Positions 1-6,485 are shown, counted from the first letter of the stretch. The stretch: 7,878 nucleotides of DNA from an uncultured Bacteroidales bacterium (GCA_934716995.1 CAKUYO010000066.1:1-7878); one strand, 5' to 3'. A program made the numbers and translations. Notes: a model not told the origin generated them from the sequence alone.

Positions 1-1
1 T

Positions 2-55
2 TCTTTAATGGTAAAGAAGGACGGGATGATTTTAGAAAACTCTCCTTTTGGCTAA
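2..55 (+). CDS. Possible 3' end of an upstream gene (partial)
   Basis: From base 2 the frame is open for 17 codons and ends at a TAA at 53-55. The visible peptide is SLMVKKDGMILENSPFG. Its MVKKDGMI segment resembles MFKDGMI near the end of the small protein encoded at 462-752, and the DNA shares an exact 15-bp match (17-31 and 708-722) in the same reading frame. This could be the tail of a related gene cut off by the window edge. Seventeen codons cannot establish a gene, and an open frame of this length is expected by chance. No function can be given. Confidence 0.25.
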   Translation, partial: SLMVKKDGMILENSPFG

Positions 56-62
56 AGGGAGA
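41..62 (+). terminator. Hairpin overlapping the stop of the upstream frame
   Basis: A 9-bp stem (41-49 with 54-62, one G-U pair) closes a 4-base loop. The TAA of the upstream frame lies across the loop and 3' arm. No T-run follows, so it is not a standard Rho-independent terminator. It may still end or protect the upstream transcript. The stem is clear; the function is a guess. Confidence 0.3.
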
Positions 63-79
63 CGGAGGGATTCGAAAAA

Positions 80-96
80 CGATACTGCAATGAGGA
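80..96 (+). repeat. 17-bp direct repeat, first copy
   Basis: CGATACTGCAATGAGGA occurs here and, without mismatch, at 266-282. The two copies are 186 bp apart and bracket the 9-nt-period array. The 8-bp core ATACTGCA also appears on the opposite strand inside repeat copy B (6464-6471), which hints at a wider family of related short repeats. Confidence 0.7.
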
Positions 97-140
97 ACCA
101 AAATAAAATTAAACACCATCGTATCCCTAAGAACTCAAAG

Positions 141-218
141 ATCTGCGTCATCAGCGAAATCCGCGTGCCCTTAATCCCCCAGACCGCATTGGTTTAAGAT
201 ATCTGTGCAATCTGTGGG
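141..218. repeat. Degenerate 9-nt-period repeat array
   Basis: Three adjacent 9-mers (ATCTGCGTC, ATCAGCGAA, ATCCGCGTG at 141-167) are followed, after a 33-bp gap, by two more (ATCTGTGCA, ATCTGTGGG at 201-218). All fit ATC-N-G-Y-G plus two bases. Similar strings recur between genes in many bacterial genomes, including Bacteroidales, as far as I recall. I see no gene or known site here. Confidence 0.5.
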
Positions 219-265
219 ACATTAGATAGAATAAACTCCTCATTCGAGTGGCGACAAGTGCAGAG

Positions 266-282
266 CGATACTGCAATGAGGA
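266..282 (+). repeat. 17-bp direct repeat, second copy
   Basis: This is an exact copy of the 17 bases at 80-96. It lies 18 bp upstream of the 59-bp repeat copy A. Similarity decays quickly after the exact block: the next bases share only a CC and part of an A-rich run. Confidence 0.7.
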
Positions 283-300
283 CCCCAATATAACTTTTTC

Positions 301-359
301 AAAAAACTGATAGGCGTAACTACTTGTAATATAGTTGGGACGCTGTATTGGTGATATAC
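301..359 (+). repeat. 59-bp repeat, copy A (upstream of Detocs operon)
   Basis: This segment matches 6425-6485 (copy B) at 54 of 59 positions, with a 2-base insertion in copy B before the final TATAC. It ends 102 bp before the operon's first start codon, while copy B ends 15 bp before the GIY-YIG gene. Its last part, with the adjoining T-run (340-363), also matches the minus strand of 5786-5809 (copy C) at 20 of 24 positions. The element therefore marks the upstream edge of two gene blocks and, inverted, the downstream edge of one. It may be a shared regulatory leader or a trace of recombination. Confidence 0.85.
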
Positions 360-365
360 TTTTTG
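335..365 (+). promoter_or_regulatory. Possible Bacteroidota-type promoter for the operon
   Basis: A TTG at 335-337 is followed after 19 bases by TATAC and a T-run ending TTTTTG at 365. Bacteroidales sigma-70-type promoters have a TTG-like -33 element about 19-21 bases before TAnnTTTG. Here the -7 element carries one extra base between TA and TTTG, so the match is imperfect. Transcription would begin near 370-375 and leave a leader of about 90 nt. Copy B at 6425-6485 lacks both the TTG and the TTTG. Confidence 0.3.
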
Positions 366-461
366 TCAAGTACTACTTTCTAAGGATAAGAAGTTATACT
401 TCAAGAGCAAAGTAAGTACGACTTCATTGGCAAGTTAATTATATAACGTAATCTGTTTTTT

Positions 462-752
462 ATGGATTTAGAAAAGATGACAAAAGAACAAATTGTTGCA
501 TATCAACGTGCAGATACAGCAATAGCAGAATATATAAAAGAACTAACGACTTCTGGCAATATAAAGGAATATACCTTTGATGAAACCAGAGACTCTGCTA
601 TAGAATGTGCTAAGCAAAATATAGAGGCTTCATCTCTTACAGAACGAGAGAAACATGTGGCAAAAGAGAGTGTAAATAAAGCTGTACATGATATAGCTCA
701 AATGTTTAAGGACGGGATGATTCATTCTGGGAGAATAATTAAAAAGCAATGA
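462..752 (+). CDS. Small protein of unknown function, first gene of the Detocs operon
   Basis: This encodes 96 residues rich in charged amino acids and predicted by eye to be mostly helical. There is no signal peptide, membrane segment, cysteine cluster or motif I recognise. The ATG at 462 is preceded by a T-run and no Shine-Dalgarno sequence; a second ATG at 477 (Met6) is a possible alternative. The stop codon overlaps the dtcA start as ATGA (749-752), so the two are very likely translationally coupled and made together. The three-gene Detocs system as described does not include such a gene. A role as a regulator, partner of the DtcA sensor region or protective factor is possible but purely inferred from position. 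The C-terminal KDGMI segment recurs in the frame ending at base 55. Confidence 0.8.
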   Translation: MDLEKMTKEQIVAYQRADTAIAEYIKELTTSGNIKEYTFDETRDSAIECAKQNIEASSLTEREKHVAKESVNKAVHDIAQMFKDGMIHSGRIIKKQ

Positions 753-3700
753 AACCATATAAGTTAACTGATTATAAGCACTTATTTTTCCTGTCTGGTG
801 AAAAAAGGGCAAGTATGGTCCGCAAAATATTTGACTATTGTACTTATGAGGAAATTTTGTATTATATAAAGAATACACCTGCCTCTTTAAAAGGAATATT
901 TAAGTATAGTTTGCGATACTTGAAGTGTACATCGTATAGCCAAGTTTATAAGCAGCCTATAGGTTGTTTAAAAGAACCTTTGGATTACATTGGACTATTA
1001 GCTTATATCTTTCCGCTGTTTAGAGTAGAGATAAATGACTTTATTAAAAAACGTGAGCAGTATGTGCGAAATTATCTATTAGGAAATTATGATTTGTGTT
1101 CACAGATTATAGAAGAAATTAATTTAAATGATGGCTATTCTGCATGGGCAGCAATAAATACAATTAAAATAGCAGGACTTCAAGGCGGGTTAGATAAAAG
1201 TTTGGAGGTTTTGAATATACTATATGAACAAGGTTTGGAACCATTGATGAAGAAAACCTGTGAATCTGCGCAAGATACCGCTTCTGTAGAAACCTCAATG
1301 GATACATTTTTGGAAAAAAAATATCTTGAGGACATAAATAAATATTCAAATAAGAAATGGCAAAAAGATTTTCTTACAGCACATTATTATCCATTTAAAA
1401 ATGTTGAATCTGGCACTTGGATGAGTTATGATTTAAAATCTTCTATAGTTGACTTATATGTCAATTTTATATACAATATTGGTGCAATTGTTAACGAGTA
1501 TCGTACTAGTGCCCAGTTGAATAAATATCTATTGACTATTATGGGGGCTGTAGAGGATGATATGTTGCGAAAAAAAACAGCTTTTCTAAACTTGTGTGAA
1601 TTTGAAAATTCAGAACAGCGAAAATCATTGTTGGATTTGTTCTCTTTGGATAAAACTATATATGATACCAAAAATATAGAGCTATATTTTAAAGAATATC
1701 CTTATGATATTGATTTATTATTTGAGTATGTAATCTATTTGGTTAGAAACCATAAGAAAGATATAGGCTTGTTTCATGAGAAATCATTGTTCTCAACGAT
1801 AGGTTTATTGCTATACGACTATCTAAAAGGAATAAATAAAGTGACGAACTTGAATAAGCTAAAGATGATAAGCTTTTCAAATCCGACTTTGCTTTGCTTT
1901 CGCCAACTTTATATAATTACGGAAAATATCGAAAAAGGAAATTTGGCAGTAATATCTGATCGTTATTGGTTTTATTCTTATGGCATAAATTATTTCGATG
2001 CAGTATTTTATGCAGATAAATCTATACGTAAGCAATTCTTGCAAACTCATAACTTCTTTTTGGTAGACCAAATAAATAGTTGCAAATTGTTGAATTCGAA
2101 TGTTCTTAGACAAATTATTGTTCTAGAGAGTTTTAAAGATTCAGAAGATGTGGTCAATCTATTATTGGATTACTACCAGGAGCAACTTGTACCATATTAT
2201 TTGAAAGGAGCTATTTTAAGTACAGTGTTCGCTGTTTTAATAAATTTGGGTAAGTATAAAAAAGCCATCTCGTTATATGTTGATAATAAATTAAACTATC
2301 CTAATATTAATATCTTTATAGATGTCAATAAAATTGAAAGGATCTTTACGAGAACTTTAGCTGCAAGTTTAAATGCACCCTTGGATTTATCAATATTTTA
2401 TTCTTTAATAAATGCTAAACAACCTAAACTCTTGTCTAGTGTTTTAAGACATTTGAATCAACTGGGTGTGAAGAAACCTTCTGAAATTATAATCCATGAT
2501 GGTGACTTGAAAATTAAATATTTCTTGGAAAATGTAGTAGATTTAAATATATTAACAACAATTCCTTTGATTTTTCCAGAACCTTCGCAGCCAATAGAGG
2601 AACGAGTAAAAATCATAGACAATTTAAAAAATGTTTATGGAGATAGTGACAAGAAGTATTCAATTGAAAGAAACTCGCTTGTAAGAAAGTTAGGCATAAT
2701 GAATATGCTAAAGACAGTTGATGCTAGTAAAATAGATGTCGACGAGAATATGCTCAAGCGGCATGAATTAGCCTTTGGGAAAGAAATTTTTGAATTATAC
2801 AATGGAATTCCTGCCGATTTGATGGTATATAAAGATGCTGTAGCATATAAGGCATTGTTCCCTGGTGAAAGGGAGGAGAATTTATTGAAAGAAGATAAAG
2901 AGCAAAAAACAAAAGTTTCTTATCGTTATTTGATTTTCATTAGATTCTTTTTGTATCTAAGAGATGAGTTCTTGTTGAATGACAATGCTGGTTTAGACTA
3001 TTATCTTAGTAGTAGGGTTAGACATGGAACAATTGCCAATCAATTACGTTTTAATTTCCAAGATTTAAAATTAACAACGAGAAAAGGTATTTCTGGAAAC
3101 TATGATATGAACTTATATTGGGTCGATGAAATCTTTCATTTGGAAGGTGAGGAACATGTAAAATGCATGGAGGCTTTTCTCTTGTTTACACAACATGTTG
3201 ATGAGATAATAAATGACCTGAACAAAAATAAAATACAAGTAAAAACAGAAAAGCATAATACGGAACTACTTGCATGTTTTGATTTTTCTAATGACAAAAT
3301 AAGTGATGCAATACTTGAGACATACATAGATAATGATGGATTAAGCTATGAGTTAATTTTAGATGAGGTTTTCAAAAAACTTTGGGAAATAACGGAAACA
3401 TGCTTTCCTGTTGTAGTATCAGCAGTTTCTGAGACAGAAACAAGACTAAAGCACGAATTAGATTTATTATATCGGAATGTAAAAGCTTGTGTTTCTGCAA
3501 ACACTGAGGGATGGCATCTGTTTGAAACAACCTTTGGTCGGTGCTTAACTCATCTTCATGAAGATATAAAATTGGTGTCTCAATGGTTTAAGAGGAAACA
3601 GCAACAAAATGAAAATTTTCAAATGCAGCAACTCTTGGATGCTTCTGTAGAGGCGATAAATAAGGTGCGCTCAAATCATTTGACTTTTGAACTTCAAATT

Positions 3701-4123
3701 TCTTCCAATTCTTTCTTTAAAGGAAAGTATTTGATAGTTCTTTTTGATTTGTTCCATAATATCTTTAATAATGTCGTTGATTATTTTGACAAAAAAAATG
3801 AGACACCAACGTGTGAGGTTGTGGTGAATGAAGAAGGAAAAATGTTGAATATTCAAGTTTCAAATCTGATTCGCGCAAAAGATATTCCTGATGCAGAAAA
3901 GAAAATTAGCAATTATAAAGGTTATCACAATGGACAAAATAAACAATCTCGTTCAAGATTAGAAGGTAAATCAGGATTATATAAAATAGATACGATCGTC
4001 TATCATCAATTGATGGGAGAAGGTAATGTGTTCACCCCATTGGTTAGAGATAATCAGTTTGTGGTATCTATAAGTATTTACAAATTAAATATGGTAAGCG
4101 ATGTTCAAGATATTATTGATTGA
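749..4123 (+). CDS. dtcA: DtcA: Detocs sensor histidine kinase
   Basis: This is a soluble 1124-residue protein with no clear membrane segment. Roughly residues 1-900 are a large helix-rich region, with TPR/solenoid-like helical pairs visible around residues 127-161. In known Detocs this part is thought to sense phage infection. The C-terminus is a divergent histidine kinase: a dimerisation/phospho-acceptor helix near residues 920-975 with candidate His937 in HLHEDI (His935 is an alternative), then a GHKL ATPase domain near 980-1115. The N-box is FHNIFNNVVDYF (Asn1007, Asn1008) and a G2-like box reads GKSGLYKI (Gly1073, Gly1076). A canonical DxGxG box is not visible. The gene is coupled to the preceding small gene by ATGA and overlaps dtcB by 23 bp. 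Family assignment rests mainly on domain content plus the dtcB-dtcC neighbours; the N-terminus alone would not identify it. Confidence 0.88.
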   Translation: MKPYKLTDYKHLFFLSGEKRASMVRKIFDYCTYEEILYYIKNTPASLKGIFKYSLRYLKCTSYSQVYKQPIGCLKEPLDYIGLLAYIFPLFRVEINDFIKKREQYVRNYLLGNYDLCSQIIEEINLNDGYSAWAAINTIKIAGLQGGLDKSLEVLNILYEQGLEPLMKKTCESAQDTASVETSMDTFLEKKYLEDINKYSNKKWQKDFLTAHYYPFKNVESGTWMSYDLKSSIVDLYVNFIYNIGAIVNEYRTSAQLNKYLLTIMGAVEDDMLRKKTAFLNLCEFENSEQRKSLLDLFSLDKTIYDTKNIELYFKEYPYDIDLLFEYVIYLVRNHKKDIGLFHEKSLFSTIGLLLYDYLKGINKVTNLNKLKMISFSNPTLLCFRQLYIITENIEKGNLAVISDRYWFYSYGINYFDAVFYADKSIRKQFLQTHNFFLVDQINSCKLLNSNVLRQIIVLESFKDSEDVVNLLLDYYQEQLVPYYLKGAILSTVFAVLINLGKYKKAISLYVDNKLNYPNINIFIDVNKIERIFTRTLAASLNAPLDLSIFYSLINAKQPKLLSSVLRHLNQLGVKKPSEIIIHDGDLKIKYFLENVVDLNILTTIPLIFPEPSQPIEERVKIIDNLKNVYGDSDKKYSIERNSLVRKLGIMNMLKTVDASKIDVDENMLKRHELAFGKEIFELYNGIPADLMVYKDAVAYKALFPGEREENLLKEDKEQKTKVSYRYLIFIRFFLYLRDEFLLNDNAGLDYYLSSRVRHGTIANQLRFNFQDLKLTTRKGISGNYDMNLYWVDEIFHLEGEEHVKCMEAFLLFTQHVDEIINDLNKNKIQVKTEKHNTELLACFDFSNDKISDAILETYIDNDGLSYELILDEVFKKLWEITETCFPVVVSAVSETETRLKHELDLLYRNVKACVSANTEGWHLFETTFGRCLTHLHEDIKLVSQWFKRKQQQNENFQMQQLLDASVEAINKVRSNHLTFELQISSNSFFKGKYLIVLFDLFHNIFNNVVDYFDKKNETPTCEVVVNEEGKMLNIQVSNLIRAKDIPDAEKKISNYKGYHNGQNKQSRSRLEGKSGLYKIDTIVYHQLMGEGNVFTPLVRDNQFVVSISIYKLNMVSDVQDIID

Positions 4124-4550
4124 AGATAATCATTTTAAGGAGCAGGAAGTAATTCAGTTCCTTTCTGCCACGTATAATACTCAAATTATAGTTGAGGTAG
4201 CATATTCTTATCAGAGTGCAATGATCAAAGCTTCGTCAGAGGAATATGATTTTATGATTGTGGATATGTCAATTCCTAAATATGACGAGAGTAGAGGTGG
4301 TGAGAATCGCACGTTGCCTACGGGTGGTGAGTTAATTATTAATACACTTTTTGATATGGGTATTTTGTCAAAGAGTATAGTCCTCACTCAGTATGATATA
4401 TTTAATGAGGAGACCATAAACACCATAGATGAGCGTTTAAAAACAGATTGTGGGGAGGTTTATATGGGCTACATTAAATATAACAGTAATGAGGATGAGT
4501 GGAAAAATCAGTTACAAACAAAAATAGACAAGTTATGTTATCGATATTAA
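4101..4550 (+). CDS. dtcB: DtcB: stand-alone receiver, phosphate buffer of Detocs
   Basis: The 149 residues form a single response-regulator receiver domain without an output domain. Key residues are in place: Glu8-Asp9 (LLIEDN) for metal binding, Asp55 (MIVDMSIP) as phospho-acceptor, Thr96 (VLTQYD) and Lys126 (GYIKYN). A glycine-rich insertion follows Asp55 at about residues 62-76. In characterised Detocs, DtcB drains phosphate from low-level DtcA activity and so prevents the toxic effector from firing without infection. The start at 4101 puts the first beta-strand (MFKILLIED) at the very N-terminus, as is usual for receivers, and lies inside the dtcA 3' end. The stop overlaps the dtcC start by 16 bp. 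There is no Shine-Dalgarno sequence. Confidence 0.9.
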   Translation: MFKILLIEDNHFKEQEVIQFLSATYNTQIIVEVAYSYQSAMIKASSEEYDFMIVDMSIPKYDESRGGENRTLPTGGELIINTLFDMGILSKSIVLTQYDIFNEETINTIDERLKTDCGEVYMGYIKYNSNEDEWKNQLQTKIDKLCYRY

Positions 4551-5785
4551 TTATAGACGATACGCCTGGAAAAATAGAAATTTTGAAGAATTTTATTTTT
4601 TCGAATTTTGATGAGATTCATGAATCAGATATTGATGTGGCCAGTACGACCAATGATGGCTTGAATGCAATATGTCGTAAACAATATGATTTGGTTCTTT
4701 TAGATTTGTTCATTCCAAAACGCAAAGGTGAAAAAGAATCACCTAAATATGCGGCAGAATTATTGGAACTAATCAATGAATTGGAAAATGTTAAAACTCC
4801 AGCTCATATCTTGGGAATAACACGAATGACTGAGATCCCTGCAGAATTTCAAGAAACATTCAGTAATGAACTTTGGGCGTTGTTAAAGTATGGTGAAGAT
4901 TCTAGCGCCTGGGAAGATAGGTTGGAAAGAAAATTGGCCTATTTGATTCGTTCCAAAATGCAACTTATAGACAATCCTGATTACAATTATGATGTTGCGG
5001 TCATTAATGCTTTACAAGAAAAAGAGAATGAGATGATTCGTTGCTGGGATGATTGTGATTGGCAAGAAGTAAAAGGGATACCAGATGATACGGTTACATT
5101 TTATGAGGCAGTATTGGAAAAAGAAGGTCGAAAAATTCGTTGTATTACAGCTTATGCAGATAGAATGGGAATGGTAGCAACTGCAGTATTGACAACGAAG
5201 GTCATTAATTATTTTCGTCCTCGGTATGTCTTTATGACAGGAATATGTGCTGGAATCTCTAAAGAAAAGGCTAATTTTGGAGATGTAATTGTAGCAGAGA
5301 GTGTTATAGATGGTGCAAGTGGCAAATATGCGAACAAGGGAGAAGAACATATTTTTGTGCCAGATTATAAGGTGATAAACACTCCTGCTGGTTTCTTAAA
5401 TAAAATACGCAAGTTGAAAGAGGATAAGAATTTGATGGAGAAAATTCGGAATATGAACCGTCCGAAGGTTGTAAATCCAGATCATACTTTGAAGGTTATA
5501 GTTGGGCCAGTTGCTTCTGTGCCAGCTGTAGTTGCAGACAAGCAAGTTATAGAATCGTTAAAAGGACAGGAACGAAAACTCTTAGGCTTGGAAATGGAAG
5601 CGTATGGTATGTATTATGCAGTAGAACATTCTATGAAACCGCATCCTCTAATTGTTGCATCTTTAAAATCTGCAACAGATTTTGCAGATGCAAACAAGTC
5701 AGATGATTACCAACAATATGGGGCGATGACTTCTGCGGAATTACTCTATCATATCATCTTGAAGGAACTGGATTTTGGGAGATAA
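4535..5785 (+). CDS. dtcC: DtcC: receiver fused to ATP-cleaving nucleosidase, Detocs effector
   Basis: The 416 residues comprise an N-terminal receiver (1-140) and a C-terminal PNP/MTA-SAH-nucleosidase-like domain (about 150-416). Receiver residues are Asp8-Asp9, phospho-acceptor Asp57 (LLDLFIPK), Thr96 and Lys118. The phosphorylase-fold domain shows AVINALQEKE (153-164), MTGICAGI (234-241), GPVASVPAVVAD (324-335), LEMEAYGM (352-359) and SLKSATDFAD (376-385), with Glu353, Glu355 and Asp382 at positions expected to bind or cleave the nucleoside. In the characterised system, phosphorylated DtcC hydrolyses ATP to adenine and ribose-5'-triphosphate, depleting energy and blocking phage replication. 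An in-frame ATG at 4499 would add 12 residues lying inside dtcB; I prefer 4535 because the receiver begins at MLSILIIDD, as DtcB does. Activity on ATP is inferred from the family. Confidence 0.92.
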   Translation: MLSILIIDDTPGKIEILKNFIFSNFDEIHESDIDVASTTNDGLNAICRKQYDLVLLDLFIPKRKGEKESPKYAAELLELINELENVKTPAHILGITRMTEIPAEFQETFSNELWALLKYGEDSSAWEDRLERKLAYLIRSKMQLIDNPDYNYDVAVINALQEKENEMIRCWDDCDWQEVKGIPDDTVTFYEAVLEKEGRKIRCITAYADRMGMVATAVLTTKVINYFRPRYVFMTGICAGISKEKANFGDVIVAESVIDGASGKYANKGEEHIFVPDYKVINTPAGFLNKIRKLKEDKNLMEKIRNMNRPKVVNPDHTLKVIVGPVASVPAVVADKQVIESLKGQERKLLGLEMEAYGMYYAVEHSMKPHPLIVASLKSATDFADANKSDDYQQYGAMTSAELLYHIILKELDFGR

Positions 5786-5809
5786 AAAGGTATATCACCA
5801 TTGCAGCAT
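5786..5809 (-). repeat. Inverted partial copy of the 59-bp repeat (copy C)
   Basis: Read on the minus strand, this matches 340-363 (end of copy A plus its T-run) at 20 of 24 positions, including an exact 11-bp block TGGTGATATAC. It starts at the base after the dtcC stop codon. With copy A it forms an inverted pair enclosing the whole Detocs operon; with copy B it forms an inverted pair around the coiled-coil gene. The match is short, so common origin is likely but not certain. Confidence 0.5.
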
Positions 5810-5867
5810 AAGGCTTTACCACATAATGTATTTATCCTTTGCATCCGAATTCTTAAATGTCAGAATC

Positions 5868-6254
5868 ATGGAAACAAAGGAATACTATCTAAAATGTATA
5901 TTTATGATGATTGAAATAGAAGATCCTGATTTTGTTGCCTCTTGGCAGAAAGTTGAGGAGGCTCTAAAGCGTCTTGATGAAAATCTGGTGGAACGTTTGT
6001 TCTCTAAGAAACATGCGTCCTTGGCTGATTTTCACCAAGCTCTAATAAAAGAGTTGGAACTAAAGGCTACTGCCTTGGAATCTACTGTGGCTTCTTTGAA
6101 GGACGAGAGTAAGGCAATAATGCAGGAAACCTTAAAAATCAAGTCTGAAACAAAGAAACTTCGTGAGGAAAGAGAACGGATGAATGAAGAATTGTTGCAG
6201 AAAAAGCATGAGCTAGACCTGTTGAAAGCTACCTCTTACCCGCATGAAAGATGA
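5868..6254 (+). CDS. Small coiled-coil protein of unknown function
   Basis: This is 128 residues from the ATG at 5868. Residues 1-60 are a helical, hydrophobic-patterned segment (METKEYYLKC, then IEDPDFVASWQKVEEAL). Residues 60-120 are rich in Glu, Lys and Leu with heptad spacing, a probable coiled coil suggesting oligomerisation or binding to another protein. I do not recognise a family. The frame is open further upstream; ATG 5826 would add 14 residues and a TTG at 5775 would overlap dtcC and run through repeat copy C. I prefer 5868, partly because a TATCCTTTG resembling a Bacteroidota -7 element lies at 5833-5841, though no good -33 element precedes it. The gene follows dtcC by 82 bp on the same strand with no evident terminator, so co-transcription is possible. 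A defence role is only guessed from location. Confidence 0.7.
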   Translation: METKEYYLKCIFMMIEIEDPDFVASWQKVEEALKRLDENLVERLFSKKHASLADFHQALIKELELKATALESTVASLKDESKAIMQETLKIKSETKKLREERERMNEELLQKKHELDLLKATSYPHER

Positions 6255-6340
6255 GGATAAGGATTATAAGTCTATGTTTCCATGTTATGGTGTTAAAAAA
6301 TAGATGAGGTGAAACAGTGTGCTTAGCAATCCTTCACTCT

Positions 6341-6402
6341 AAAGATAATGCAAATGAGCGCAATGAAAGCTGACTTTCAAATTGCCGAGTGCAGCTTATC
6401 TT
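6341..6402. repeat. 62-bp intergenic dyad element
   Basis: An imperfect palindrome. AAGATAA (6342-6348) pairs with TTATCTT (6396-6402), TGCA (6349-6352) with TGCA (6390-6393), GCAA (6360-6363) with TTGC (6382-6385), and TGAAAG (6364-6369) with CTTTCA (6374-6379) around a 4-base loop. The RNA could fold into a long interrupted hairpin. I recall similar dyads scattered between genes of Bacteroides and relatives, but cannot search to confirm. It may end transcripts from the preceding genes or be a non-coding interspersed repeat. Nothing else in 6255-6424 looks like a gene or site. Confidence 0.6.
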
Positions 6403-6424
6403 CTACAATAACGATACAAAATAT

Positions 6425-6485
6425 AAAAAACTGATAGGTGTAACTACTTGCAATATAGTGGGGATGCAGTATTGGTGAGATATAC
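6425..6485 (+). repeat. 59-bp repeat, copy B (upstream of GIY-YIG gene)
   Basis: This is the second full copy of the segment at 301-359: 54 of 59 positions identical plus a 2-base insertion at 6479-6480. It ends 15 bp before the ATG of the GIY-YIG gene, so it probably contributes to that gene's leader or promoter. The differences from copy A remove the TTG at the possible -33 position and the T-run ending in TTTG, so if copy A is a promoter, this copy is weakened or works differently. Confidence 0.85.

Larger units (their letters stand above)
56..461. other. Gene-free leader region upstream of the operon
   Basis: This stretch holds no convincing gene on either strand. It contains a 17-bp direct repeat (80-96 and 266-282), a 9-nt-period array between those copies (141-218), and the 59-bp repeat copy A (301-359). 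Bases 366-461, just before the operon, are AT-rich and show no other structure I can support. The minus-strand frame open over about 151-369 runs straight through these repeats and has no family resemblance, so I treat it as non-coding. Confidence 0.6.

Noticed and set aside
151..369. 72-codon open frame on the minus strand
   Set aside because: It crosses the 9-nt array, one 17-bp repeat and all of copy A, has no family resemblance, and ends in repeat sequence; it is best explained as chance.
4499..4534. Earlier ATG for dtcC at 4499
   Set aside because: It would add 12 residues ahead of the receiver's first strand, all inside dtcB; the ATG at 4535 starts the domain just as in DtcB.
5012..5350. 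112-codon open frame on the minus strand inside dtcC
   Set aside because: It lies opposite the conserved nucleosidase domain, is rich in Ser, Cys and Thr as antisense frames of AT-rich genes tend to be, and has no recognisable motif.
337..5811. Copies A and C as terminal inverted repeats of a transposon carrying Detocs
   Set aside because: The inverted match is only 20 of 24 bases, there is no transposase between them, and no target-site duplication is evident; kept only as part of the repeat finding.
5775..5867. Upstream extension of the coiled-coil gene to TTG 5775 or ATG 5826
   Set aside because: The first reads through repeat copy C and overlaps dtcC; the second adds residues unlike the rest and covers a possible promoter element. 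ATG 5826 cannot be fully excluded.
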